Assembly: GCF_029227915.1 (NCBI RefSeq)
Contig: NC_079878.1
Coordinates: forward strand, 16,990,001-17,054,000
Length of the DNA: 64,000 bases
Source of the DNA: Hydractinia symbiolongicarpus
Taxonomy: Eukaryota > Cnidaria > Hydrozoa > Anthoathecata > Hydractiniidae
Direction of reading: 5' to 3'
In this document: positions 1 through 7,824 of the stretch, in pieces
How positions within the stretch are numbered: position 1 is the stretch's first letter
Layout of the letters: the number at the start of each line of letters is the position of its first letter
Notes under the pieces: generated by a model
The model's input: only the letters and a program-made list of their open reading frames with translations
What the model was told of the DNA's origin: nothing
Databases searched by the model: none
Program-made: the position numbers and the translations under genes

Positions 1-182
1 CACATGTCTACCCTCGTGGAAGGACGTAATATGCGTGTAAGGCCCTTATTAGACCTCAAAAGGCCGTATTACAATATTTGGAAGACTGTGCACGTAGTTG
101 ACGGTGTTCTACTGCCATTTCGGATTGGAAAACGACTTGAGTTGTCGTAGTCCATTGAGAGTGGAAGGACTATACTGATCCT
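1..182 (+). repeat. Reference monomer (type A, 182 bp)
   Basis: First complete unit, with the phase chosen to start at CACATGTCTACC. It is 182 bp, 82 of them G or C, with 9 CpG sites. Type A is marked by AATATGCGTG, CAATATTTGGAAG, CTACTGCCATTTCGG, TTGAGTTGTCG and GGACTATACTG. The repeat phase is arbitrary because the array has no natural start. Confidence 0.93.
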
Positions 183-1272
183 CACATGTCTACCCTCGTG
201 GAAGGACGTAATATACGTGTAAGGCCCTTATTAGACCTCAAAAGGCTGTATTACAACATTTAGAAGACTGTGCACGTAGTTGACGGTGTTCTACTGCCAT
301 TTCGGATTAGAAAACGACTTGAGCTGTCGTAGTCCATTGAGATTTGAAGAACTAGACCGATCCCCACCTGTCTAGGCTTGTGGAAGCACGCGTTTGACGT
401 GTAAGGCCCATGTTAGGCTGCTAAAGGCTGTATTACATCATTTAGAAGACTGTGAGCGTAGTTGGCCTAGTTCTATGGCCGTTGCTGATTGGTAAACAAC
501 TTGTCCCATCGTAGACCATTGAGAGTGTAAGGACTAGACGGATCCTGTCATGTATACGCACGTGGAAGCACGTAATTTACGTGTAAGGCCCGTATTAGAC
601 TGCCAAAGACCGTATTACAACTTTTAGGAGACTGTGCATGTAGTTTACGGTGTTCTACTGCCATTGCGGATTGGAAACGACTTGAGGCGTCGCAGTCCAT
701 TGAGAGTGGAAGGACTACACTGATCCTCACATGTCTACCCTCGTGGAAGGATGTAATATGCGTGTAAGGCCCTTATTAGACCTCAAAAGGCCGTATTACA
801 ACATTTAGAAGACTGTGCACGTAGTTGACGGTGTTCTACTGCCATTTCGGATTAGAAAACGACTTGAGCTGTCGTAGTCCATTGAGATTTGAAGAACTAG
901 ACCGATCCCCACCTGTCTAGGCTTGTGGAAGCACGCGTTTGACGTGTAAGGCCCATGTTAGGCTGCTAAAGGCTGTATTACAACATTTAGAAGACTGTGA
1001 GCGTAGTTGGCCTAGTTCTATGGCCATTGCTGATTGGTAAACAACTTGTCCCATCGTAGACCATTGAGAGTGTAAGGACTAGACGGATCCTGTCATGTAT
1101 ACGCACGTGGAAGCACGTAATTTACGTGTAAGGCCCGTATTAGACTGCCAAAGACCGTATTACAACTTTTAGGAGACTGTGCATGTAGTTTACGGTGTTC
1201 TACTGCCATTGCGGATTGGAAACGACTTGAGGCGTCGCAGTCCATTGAGAGTGGAAGGACTACACTGATCCT
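183..1272 (+). repeat. Trimer HOR, two tandem copies of 545 bp
   Basis: Two tandem copies (183-727 and 728-1272) of a three-monomer unit. Monomer one is a hybrid with an A-like 5' half and an E-like 3' half (TTGAGCTGTCG, GAGATTTGAAGAACTAG). Monomer two is F' (GGTAAACAACTTGTCCCATCG) and monomer three is G' (GTCATGTATACGC, 181 bp). 182+182+181 gives 545. The copies differ at only a few bases, for example GACGT versus GATGT near 749 and TTACATC versus TTACAAC near 433. The same doubled trimer appears at about 31788-32877, but only one copy lies at about 39792-40336. Confidence 0.9.
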
Positions 1273-1454
1273 CACATGTCTACCCTCGTGGAAGGACGTA
1301 ATATGCGTGTAAGGCCCTTATTAGACCTCAAAAGGCCGTATTACAATATTTGGAAGACTGTGCACGTAGTTGACGGTGTTCTACTGCCATTTCGGATTGG
1401 AAAACGACTTGAGTTGTCGTAGTCCATTGAGAGTGGAAGGACTATACTGATCCT
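1273..1454 (+). repeat. Monomer type A
   Basis: HOR position 1. Diagnostic words are AATATGCGTG, ATATTTGGAAGACTG, TGCCATTTCGG, TTGAGTTGTCG and GGACTATACTG. Closely related to B over its first two thirds, which suggests that A and B are a local duplication. Confidence 0.88.
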
Positions 1455-1636
1455 CACATGTCTACCCTCGTGGAAGGACGTAATATACGTGTAAGGCCCT
1501 TATTAGACCTCAAAAGGCCGTATTACAATATTTGGAAGACTGTGCACGTAGTTGACGGTGTTTTACTGCCATTGCGGATTGGAAAATCACTTGAGGCGTC
1601 GTAGTCCATTGAGAGTGGAAGAACTAGACCGATCCC
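1455..1636 (+). repeat. Monomer type B
   Basis: HOR position 2. It shares the ATATTTGGAAG block with A but has AATATACGTG, GTGTTTTACTGCC, GGAAAATCACTTGAGG and GTGGAAGAACTAGACC. The TCACTTG variant is a reliable tag for B across the window. Confidence 0.88.
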
Positions 1637-1799
1637 CACCTGTCTAGGATCGTGGAAGCACGTGATTTACGTGTGAGACCCTTATTAGACTACAAAAGGC
1701 CGTATTACAACATTTAGAAGCCTGTGCACGTAGTTGACAATGTTCTATGGCCATTGAGGCGTCGTAGTCCATTAAGAGTGGAAGGACTAGACCGATCCC
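1637..1799 (+). repeat. Monomer type C, fixed 19-bp deletion (163 bp)
   Basis: HOR position 3. Tags are CACCTGTCTAGGATCG, GTGTGAGACCC, AGAAGCCTGTG and GACAATG. At 1751-1760 CCATTG runs directly into AGGCG. Other monomers have 19 more bases here, ending in CTTG, so TTG flanks both sides of the missing piece. The same junction is found in the C units near 14304, 19385, 27920, 40815, 42798, 50422, 53488, 54744, 56896, 58695 and 60851. Confidence 0.92.
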
Positions 1800-1930
1800 C
1801 ATCCGCCTAGGCTTGTGGAAGCACGCGTTTGACGTGTAAGGCCAATGTTAGGCTGCTAAAGGCCGTATTGCATCATTTAGAAGACTGTGAGCGTAGTTGG
1901 CCGAGTTTTATGGCCATTGCGGATTGGAAA

Positions 1931-1947
1931 ACGACTTGAGGCGTCGT
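1931..1947. other. Perfect dyad ACGAC-7 nt-GTCGT
   Basis: ACGAC (1931-1935) and GTCGT (1943-1947) are perfect reverse complements around TTGAGGC. The pair is kept wherever a monomer reads AACGACTTGAGGCGTCGTAG; B (TCACTTG), F and F' lose it. Shown here in a D unit. It could extrude as a short hairpin, but no function is shown. Confidence 0.75.
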
Positions 1948-1971
1948 AGTCCATTGAAAGTGGAAGGACTA
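1947..1971. other. Perfect dyad TAGTCC-13 nt-GGACTA
   Basis: TAGTCC (1947-1952) and GGACTA (1966-1971) are perfect 6-bp reverse complements, directly abutting the ACGAC/GTCGT dyad. The arms are kept in A, D, E-flanking and G' units and broken where GTGGAAGAACTA or GTAGACC occurs. Confidence 0.75.
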
Positions 1972-1981
1972 CACTGATCCT

Positions 1982-2163
1982 CACATGTCTACCCACGTGA
2001 AAGGACGTGATTAACAAGAAAAGCCCATTTTAGGCTGCAAAAAGTCGTACTACAACATTTAGAAGACTGTGCACGTAGTTGACGATGTTCTATGGCCATT
2101 GCGGATTGGAAAACGACTTGAGCCGTCGTAGTATATTGAGATTTGAAGAACTAGAACGATCCC
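1982..2163 (+). repeat. Monomer type E
   Basis: HOR position 5. Tags are CTACCCACGTG, GATTAACA(G/A)(G/A)AAAAGCCC, TTTTAGGCTGCAAAAAG, GTACTACAAC, GACGATGTTC, GAGCCGTCG and GAGATTTGAAGAAC. Confidence 0.88.
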
Positions 2164-2345
2164 CATCCGCCTAGGCTTGTGGAAGCACGCGTTTGACGTG
2201 TAAGGCCCATGTTAGGCTGCTAAAGGCTGTATTACAACATTTAGAAGACTGTGAGCGTAGTTGGCCTAGTTCTATGGCCATTGCTGATTGGAAAACAACT
2301 TGACCCGTCGTAGACCATTGAGAGTGGAAGGACTAGACAGATCCT
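2164..2345 (+). repeat. Monomer type F
   Basis: HOR position 6. It shares a D-like 5' end (CATCCGCCTAGG) but has GGCCCATGTTAGG, AAAGGCTGTATT, GGCCTAGTTCTATGG, CATTGCTGATTGG, AACAACTTGACCCG and GACTAGACAGATCCT. Confidence 0.88.
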
Positions 2346-2527
2346 GTCAAGTATACGCACGTGGAAGCACGTGATTTACGTGTAAGGCACTTATTAGACT
2401 GCCAAAGACCGTATTACAACTTTTAGAAGACTGTGCACGTAGTTGACGGTGTTTTACTGCCATTGCGGATTGGAAAACGACTTGAGGCGTAGTAGTCCAT
2501 TTAGAGTGAAAGGACTACACTGATCCT
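2346..2527 (+). repeat. Monomer type G
   Basis: HOR position 7. Tags are GTCAAGTATACGCACGTGG, AAGGCACTTATTAG, ACTGCCAAAGACCG, CTTTTAGAAGACTG and CCATTTAGAGTGAAAGG. It carries CACGTG palindromes and a perfect dyad at 2368-2382. Confidence 0.88.
2368..2382. other. Perfect dyad CACGT-GATTT-ACGTG
   Basis: CACGT (2368-2372) and ACGTG (2378-2382) flank GATTT in a G unit. C-type and many divergent units have the same word. The left arm overlaps a CACGTG palindrome, and a second CACGTG lies just upstream in GCACGTGGAAG. Confidence 0.72.
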
Positions 2528-2709
2528 CACATATCTACCCTCGTGGAAGGACGTAATATACGTGTAAGGCCCTTATTAGACTACAACAGGCCGTATTGCA
2601 ATCTTTAGAAGCCTGTTCACGTAGTTGACAATGTTCTATGGCCATTGCGGATTGGAAAACGACTTGAGGCGTCGTAGTGCATTAAGAGTGGAAGGACTAG
2701 ACCGATCCC
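2528..2709 (+). repeat. Monomer type H (B/C-like hybrid)
   Basis: HOR position 8. The 5' part (CACATATCTACCCTCG, AATATACGTG) resembles A/B. From CTTATTAGAC onward it resembles C (AGAAGCCTGT, GACAATG, CATTAAGAGTGG) without the 19-bp deletion. Like C it is followed by a D-type unit. This fits an in-register loss of one monomer between a B and an undeleted C. Confidence 0.84.
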
Positions 2710-2891
2710 CATCCGCCTAGGCTTGTGGAAGCACGCGTTTGACGTGTAAGGCCAATGTTAGGCTGCTAAAGGCCGTATTGCACCATTTAGAAGACTGTGA
2801 GCGTAGTTGGCAGAGTTTTATGGCCATTGCGGATTGGAAAACGACTTGTGGCGTCGTAGTCCATTGAAAGTGGAAGGACTACACTGATCCT
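2710..2891 (+). repeat. Monomer type D'
   Basis: HOR position 9, a diverged D. It is told from D mainly by GGCAGAGTTTTATGG instead of GGCCGAG, and in this copy by ACTTGTGGCG. Confidence 0.85.
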
Positions 2892-3073
2892 CACATGTCT
2901 ACCCACGTGGAAGGACGTGATTAACAGGAAAAGCCCATTTTAGGCTGCAAAAAGCCGTACTACAACATTTAGAAGACTGTGCACGTAGTTGACGATGTTC
3001 TATGGCCATTGCAGATTGGAAAACGACTTGAACTGTCGTAGTCCATTGAGATTTGAAGAACTAGAACGATCCC
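2892..3073 (+). repeat. Monomer type E'
   Basis: HOR position 10, nearly identical to E. Here the E'-specific change is TTGAACTGTCG instead of TTGAGCCGTCG; later copies have TTGAGCTGTCG or TTGAGCCGTCG. Confidence 0.83.
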
Positions 3074-3255
3074 CATCCGCCTAGGCTTGTGGAAGCACGC
3101 GTTTGACCTGTAAGGCCCATGTTAGGCTGCTAAAGGCTGTATTACAACATTTAGAAGACTGTGAGCGTAGTTGGCCTAGTTCTATGGCCATTGCTGATTG
3201 GTAAACAACTTGTCCCATCGTAGACCATTGAGAGTGTAAGGACTAGACGGATCCT
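3074..3255 (+). repeat. Monomer type F'
   Basis: HOR position 11, a diverged F marked by GGTAAACAACTTGTCCCATCG in two parts, then GAGTGTAAGG and GACTAGACGGATCC. Confidence 0.87.
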
Positions 3256-3436
3256 GTCATGTATACGCACGTGGAAGCACGTAATTTACGTGTAAGGCCC
3301 GTATTAGACTGCCAAAGACCGTATTACAACTTTTAGGAGACTGTGCACGTAGTTGACGGTGTTCTACTGCCATTGCGGATTGGAAACGACTTGAGGCGTC
3401 GCAGTCCATTGAGAGTGGAAGGACTACACTGATCCT
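3256..3436 (+). repeat. Monomer type G', 181 bp
   Basis: HOR position 12, a diverged G. Tags are GTCATGTATACGC, GTAATTTACGTG, AGGCCCGTATTAG, TTTTAGGAGACTG, TTGGAAACGACTTG (one A fewer than other types) and GTCGCAGTCC. The missing A makes the unit 181 bp wherever it occurs. Confidence 0.88.
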
Positions 3437-3982
3437 CACATGTCTACCCACGTGAAAGGACGTGATTAACAGGAAAAGCCCATTTTAGGCTGCAAAAAGT
3501 CGTACTACAACATTTAGAAGACTGTGCACGTAGTTGACGATGTTCTATGGTCATTGCGGATCGGAAAACGATTTGAGGCGTCGTAGTCCATTGAGATTTG
3601 AAGAACTAGAACGATCCCCATCCGCCTAGGCTTGTGGAAGCACGTGATTTACGTGTAAGGCCCTCATTAGACTACAAAAGGCCGTATTACAACATTTAGA
3701 AGACTGTACACGTAGTTGACAATGTTCTATGGCTATTGCGGATTGGAAAACGACTTGAGGCGTCGTTGTCCATTGAGAGTGAAAGGACTACACTGATCCT
3801 CACATATCTACCCTCGTGGAAGGACGTAATATACGTGTAAGGCCATTATTGGACCTCAAAAGGCCGTATTACAATATTTGGAAGACTGTGCACGTAGTTG
3901 ACGGTGTTCTATGGCTATTGCGGATTGGAAAACGACTTGAGGCGTCGTAGTCCATTGAGAGTGAAAGGACTACACTGATCTT

Positions 3983-4352
3983 CACATGTCTACCCTCGTG
4001 GAAGGACGTTATTAACGGGAAAAGCCCGTTTTAGGCTGCAAAAGGCCGTATTACAACATTTACAAGAAGTCTTTGCACGTAGTTTACGGTGTTCTATCGC
4101 CATTGCGGATTGGTAAACGACTTGAGGCGTCGTAGTCCATTGAGAGTGGAAGGACTACACTGATCCTCACATGTCTACCCTTGTGGAAGGACGTGATTTA
4201 CGGGAATAGCCCATATTAGGCTGCAAAACGCCGTATTACAACATTTATGAGAAGACTTTGCGCGTAGTTTACGGTGTTCTTTGGCCATTGCGGATTAAGA
4301 AACAACTTGAGACATCGTAGTCCATTGAGAGTGGAAGGATTAGACCTATCCC
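3983..4352 (+). repeat. Two adjacent 185-bp monomers
   Basis: Units at 3983-4167 and 4168-4352 are each 185 bp. The 3 extra bases sit where other types read TTTAGAAGACTGTGC; here it is TTTACAAGAAGTCTTTGC and TTTATGAGAAGACTTTGC. The first also carries the perfect dyad AACGGG..CCCGTT (4014-4030). The 185-bp class recurs through 3.9-10.4 kb, near 17.8, 18.4, 23.1, 23.7 and 33.7 kb, and at 63628-63812. Confidence 0.87.
4014..4030. other. Perfect dyad AACGGG-5 nt-CCCGTT in a 185-bp monomer
   Basis: AACGGG (4014-4019), AAAAG, CCCGTT (4025-4030). The same perfect form occurs in the duplicate near 5294. Relatives reading AACGGGAAAAGCCCATT or AACAGGAAAAGCCCATT keep only part of the stem. Confidence 0.72.
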
Positions 4353-5449
4353 CACCTGTCTAGGTTCCTGGAAGCACGTGATTTACGTGTAAGGCCCTTA
4401 TTAGACCTCAAAAGGCCGTATTACAACATTTAGAAGGTTCTGCACGTAGTTGACGGTGTTCTATTGCCTTTGCGGTATGAAGAACGAATTGAGGTGTCGT
4501 GGTCCGTTGAGAGTAAAAGGACTAGGCCGATCCTCACATGGCTACGGTCGTGGAAGCACGTGATTTACGGGAAAAGCCCTTATTAAGCTGCAAAAGGCCG
4601 TGTTGCAATCTTTAAAAGACTGTGCAAGTAGTTGACCGTGTTCTATGTCCATTGCGGATTGGAAAAGGACTTGAAGCGTCGTAGTCCATTGAGAGTGGAA
4701 GGACTAGACCGACCCTCACCCGCCTAGGCTTGTGGAAGCACGTGATTTACGTGTAAGGCCCTCATTAGACTACAAAAGGCGGCATTACCACACTTAGAAG
4801 ACTGTGCACGTAGTTGACGGTGTTCTATGGTCATTGCGGATCGGAAAACGATTTGAGGCGTCGTAGTCCATTGAGATTTGAAGAACTAGAACGATCCCCA
4901 TCCGCCTAGGCTTGTGGAAGCACGTGATTTACGTGTAAGGCCCTCATTAGACTACAAAAGGCCGTATTACAACATTTAGAAGACTGTACACGTAGTTGAC
5001 AATGTTCTATGGCTATTGCGGATTGGAAAACGACTTGAGGCGTCGTAGTCCATTGAGAGTGAAAGGACTACACTGATCCTCACATATCTACCCTCGTGGA
5101 AGGACGTAATATACGTGTAAGGCCATTATTGGACCTCAAAAGGCCGTATTACAATATTTGGAAGACTGTGCACGTAGTTGACGGTGTTCTATGGCTATTG
5201 CAGATTGGAAAACGACTTGAGGCGTCGTAGTCCATTGAGAGTGAAAGGACTACACTGATCTTCACATGTCTACCCTCGTGGAAGGACGTTATTAACGGGA
5301 AAAGCCCGTTTTAGGCTGCAAAAGGCCGTATTACAACATTTACAAGAAGTCTTTGCACGTAGTTTACGGTGGTCTATGGCCATTGCGGGTTGGAAAACCA
5401 CTTGAGGCGTCGTAGTTCATTGAGAGTGGAAGGACTAGACCGATCCTCA

Positions 5450-6180
5450 CCTGTCTAGGATCGTGGAAGCACGTGATTTACGTGTAAGGACCTTATTAGG
5501 CTACAAAAGGCGGTATTACAACATTTAGAAGACTGTACACGTAGTTGACATTGTTCTATGGCAATTGCGGATTGGAAAACGACTTGAGGCGTCGTAGTCC
5601 ATTGAGAGTGGAAGGACTAGACCGATCTACACCTGTGTAGGCTCCTGGAAGCACGTGATTTATGTGTAAGGCCCTTATTAGAACTCAAAAGGCCGCACTA
5701 CAACATTTAGAAGACTGTGCACGTAGTTGAGGGTGCTCTATTGCCATTGCAGAATGAAGAGCGAATTGTGGCGTCGTAGTCCATTGAGAGTGGAAGGACT
5801 ACACTGATCCTCACATGTCTACCATCGTGGAAGCACGTGATTTACGTGTAAGGCCCTTATTAGACTACAAAAGGCCGTATTGCAATCTTTAGAAGCCTGT
5901 GAGCGTAGTTGGCCTAGTTCTATGGCCATTGCTGATTGGAAAACAACTTGACCCGTCGTAGACCATTGAGAGTGGAAGGACTACACTGATCTTCACATGT
6001 CTACCCTCGTGGAAGGACGTTATTAACGGGAAAAGCCCATTTTAGGCTGCAAAAGGCCGTATCACAACATTTACAAGAAGTCTTTGCACGTAGTTTACGA
6101 TGGTCTATGGCCATGGCGGATTGGAAAACCACTTGAGGCGTCGTAGTTCATTGAGAGTGGAAGGACTAGACCGATCCTCA
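5450..6180 (+). repeat. 731-bp tetramer, divergent subfamily
   Basis: The unit beginning CCTGTCTAGGATCG, with TAAGGACCTTATTAGG, starts at 5450 and again at 6181, a spacing of 731 bp (three 182-bp and one 185-bp monomers). The second copy keeps the same following order of types: a CACCTGTGTAGGCTCC unit, then others. Confidence 0.76.
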
Positions 6181-7824
6181 CCTGTCTAGGATCGTGGAAG
6201 CACGTGATTTACGTGTAAGGACCTTATTAGGCTACAAAAGGCCGTATTACAACATTTAGAAGACTGTACACGTAGTTAACAATGTTCTATGGCTATTGCG
6301 GATTGGAAAACGACTTGGGGCGTCGTAGTCCATTGAGAGTGGAAGGACTAGACCGATCTGCACCTGTGTAGGCTCCTGGAAGCACGTGATTTATGTGTAA
6401 GGCCCTTATTAGAACTCAAAAGGCCGTACTACAACATTTAGAAGACTGTGCACGTAGTTGACGGTGTTTTACTGCCATTGCGGATTGGAAAACGACTTGA
6501 GGCGTCGTAGTCCATTGAGAGTGAAAGGACTAGACCGATCCTCACATGTCTACGGTCGTGGTAGCACGTGATTTACGGGAAAAGCCCTTATAATTCCTCA
6601 AAATGCCGTATTGCAATCTTTAGAAGCCTGTGCACGTAGTTAACGGTGCTCTATCGCCATTGCGGATTGGTAAACGACTTGAGGCGTCGTAGTCCATTGA
6701 CAGTGGAAGGACTACACTGATCCTCACATGTCTACCCTTGTGGAAGGACGTGATTTACGGGAAAAGCCCATATTAGGCTGCAAAACGCCGTGTTACAACA
6801 TTTAGGAGAAGACTTTGCGCGTAGTTTACGGTGTTTTTTGGCCATTGCAGATTAAGAAACAACTTGAGGCATCGTAGTCTATTAAGAGTGGAAGGACTAG
6901 ACCGATCCTCACCTGCCTAGGATCGTGGAAGCACGTGATTTACGTGTAAGGCCCTTATTACGCTACAAAAGGCCGTATTACAACATTTAGAAGACTGTAC
7001 ACGTAGTTCACAATGTTCTATGGCCATTGCGGATTGGAAAACGACTTGAGGCGTCGTAGTCTATTAAGAGTGGAAGAACTAGACCGATCCCCACCTGTGT
7101 AGGCTCCTGGAAGCACGTGATTTACGTGGGAGGCCCTTATTAGACCTCAAAATGCCGTATTGCAACATTTAGGAGACTGTGCACGTTGTTGACGGTGTGT
7201 TATGTCCATTGCGGATTTGAAAAGGACTTGAAGCGTCGTAGTCCATTGAGAGTGGAAGGACTAGACCGATCTACACCTGTGTAGGCTCCTGGAAGCACGT
7301 GATTTATGTGTAAGGCCCTTATTAGAACTCAAAAGGCCGTACTACAACATTTAGAAGACTGTGCACGTAGTTGACGGTGCTCTATTGCCATTGCAGAATG
7401 AAGAGCGAATTGTGGCGTCGTAGTCCATTGAGAGTGGAAGGACTACACTGATCATCACATGTCTACCATCGTGGAAGCACGTGATTTACGTGTAAGGCCC
7501 TCATTAGACTACAAAAGGTCGTATTGCAAAATTTAGAAGCCTGTGAGCGTAGTTGGCCTAGTTCTATGGCCATTGCTGATTGGAAAACAACTTGACCCGT
7601 CGTAGACCATTGAGAGTGGAAGGACTACACTGATCATCACATGTCTACCCTCGTGGAAGGACGTTATTAACGGGAAAAGCCCATTTTAGGCTGCAAAAGG
7701 CCGTATTACAACATTTACAAAAAGTCTTTGCACGTAGTTTACGATGGTCTATGGCCATGGCGGATTGGAAAACCACTTAAGGCGTCGTAGTTCATTGAGA
7801 GTGGAAGGACTAGACCGATCCTCA

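Larger units (their letters stand above)
1800..1981 (+). repeat. Monomer type D
   Basis: HOR position 4. Tags are CATCCGCCTAGGCTTGTGG, CGCGTTTGACGTG, GGCCAATGTTAGG, GTATTGCA(C/T)CA, GGCCGAGTTTTATGG and CATTGAAAGTGG. It holds two adjacent perfect dyads, described separately. Confidence 0.88.
1273..3436 (+). repeat. 12-mer higher-order repeat, copy 1 (2,164 bp)
   Basis: Twelve distinct monomer types in the order A-B-C-D-E-F-G-H-D'-E'-F'-G', starting at 1273, 1455, 1637, 1800, 1982, 2164, 2346, 2528, 2710, 2892, 3074 and 3256. All are 182 bp except C (163) and G' (181). The same order and exact length recur at 49945-52108 and 60373-62536. D-E-F-G and D'-E'-F'-G' match type for type, so the unit contains an internal tetramer duplication. 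H has a B-like start and a C-like end, so it probably formed by loss of one monomer between a B and a C. The G' before this copy starts at 1092, so the 12-mer follows the trimer block in register. Confidence 0.92.
3541..5369 (+). repeat. 1,280-bp seven-monomer local duplication
   Basis: The interval from about 3541 to 4089 recurs at about 4821-5369, offset 1,280 bp (five 182-bp plus two 185-bp monomers). Both copies share TCATTGCGGATCGG, AACGATTTGAGG, GGCCATTATTGGACC and the AACGGG..CCCGTT dyad. They diverge where the first reads TTCTATCGCC and the second GTCTATGGCC. Confidence 0.78.

Noticed and set aside
118-140. CENP-B box-like word around CATTTCGGATTGGAAAACG
   Set aside because: It has TTCG, but the required A and CGGG positions of NTTCGNNNNANNCGGGN do not match, and most monomers read CATTGCGG and lose the TTCG.
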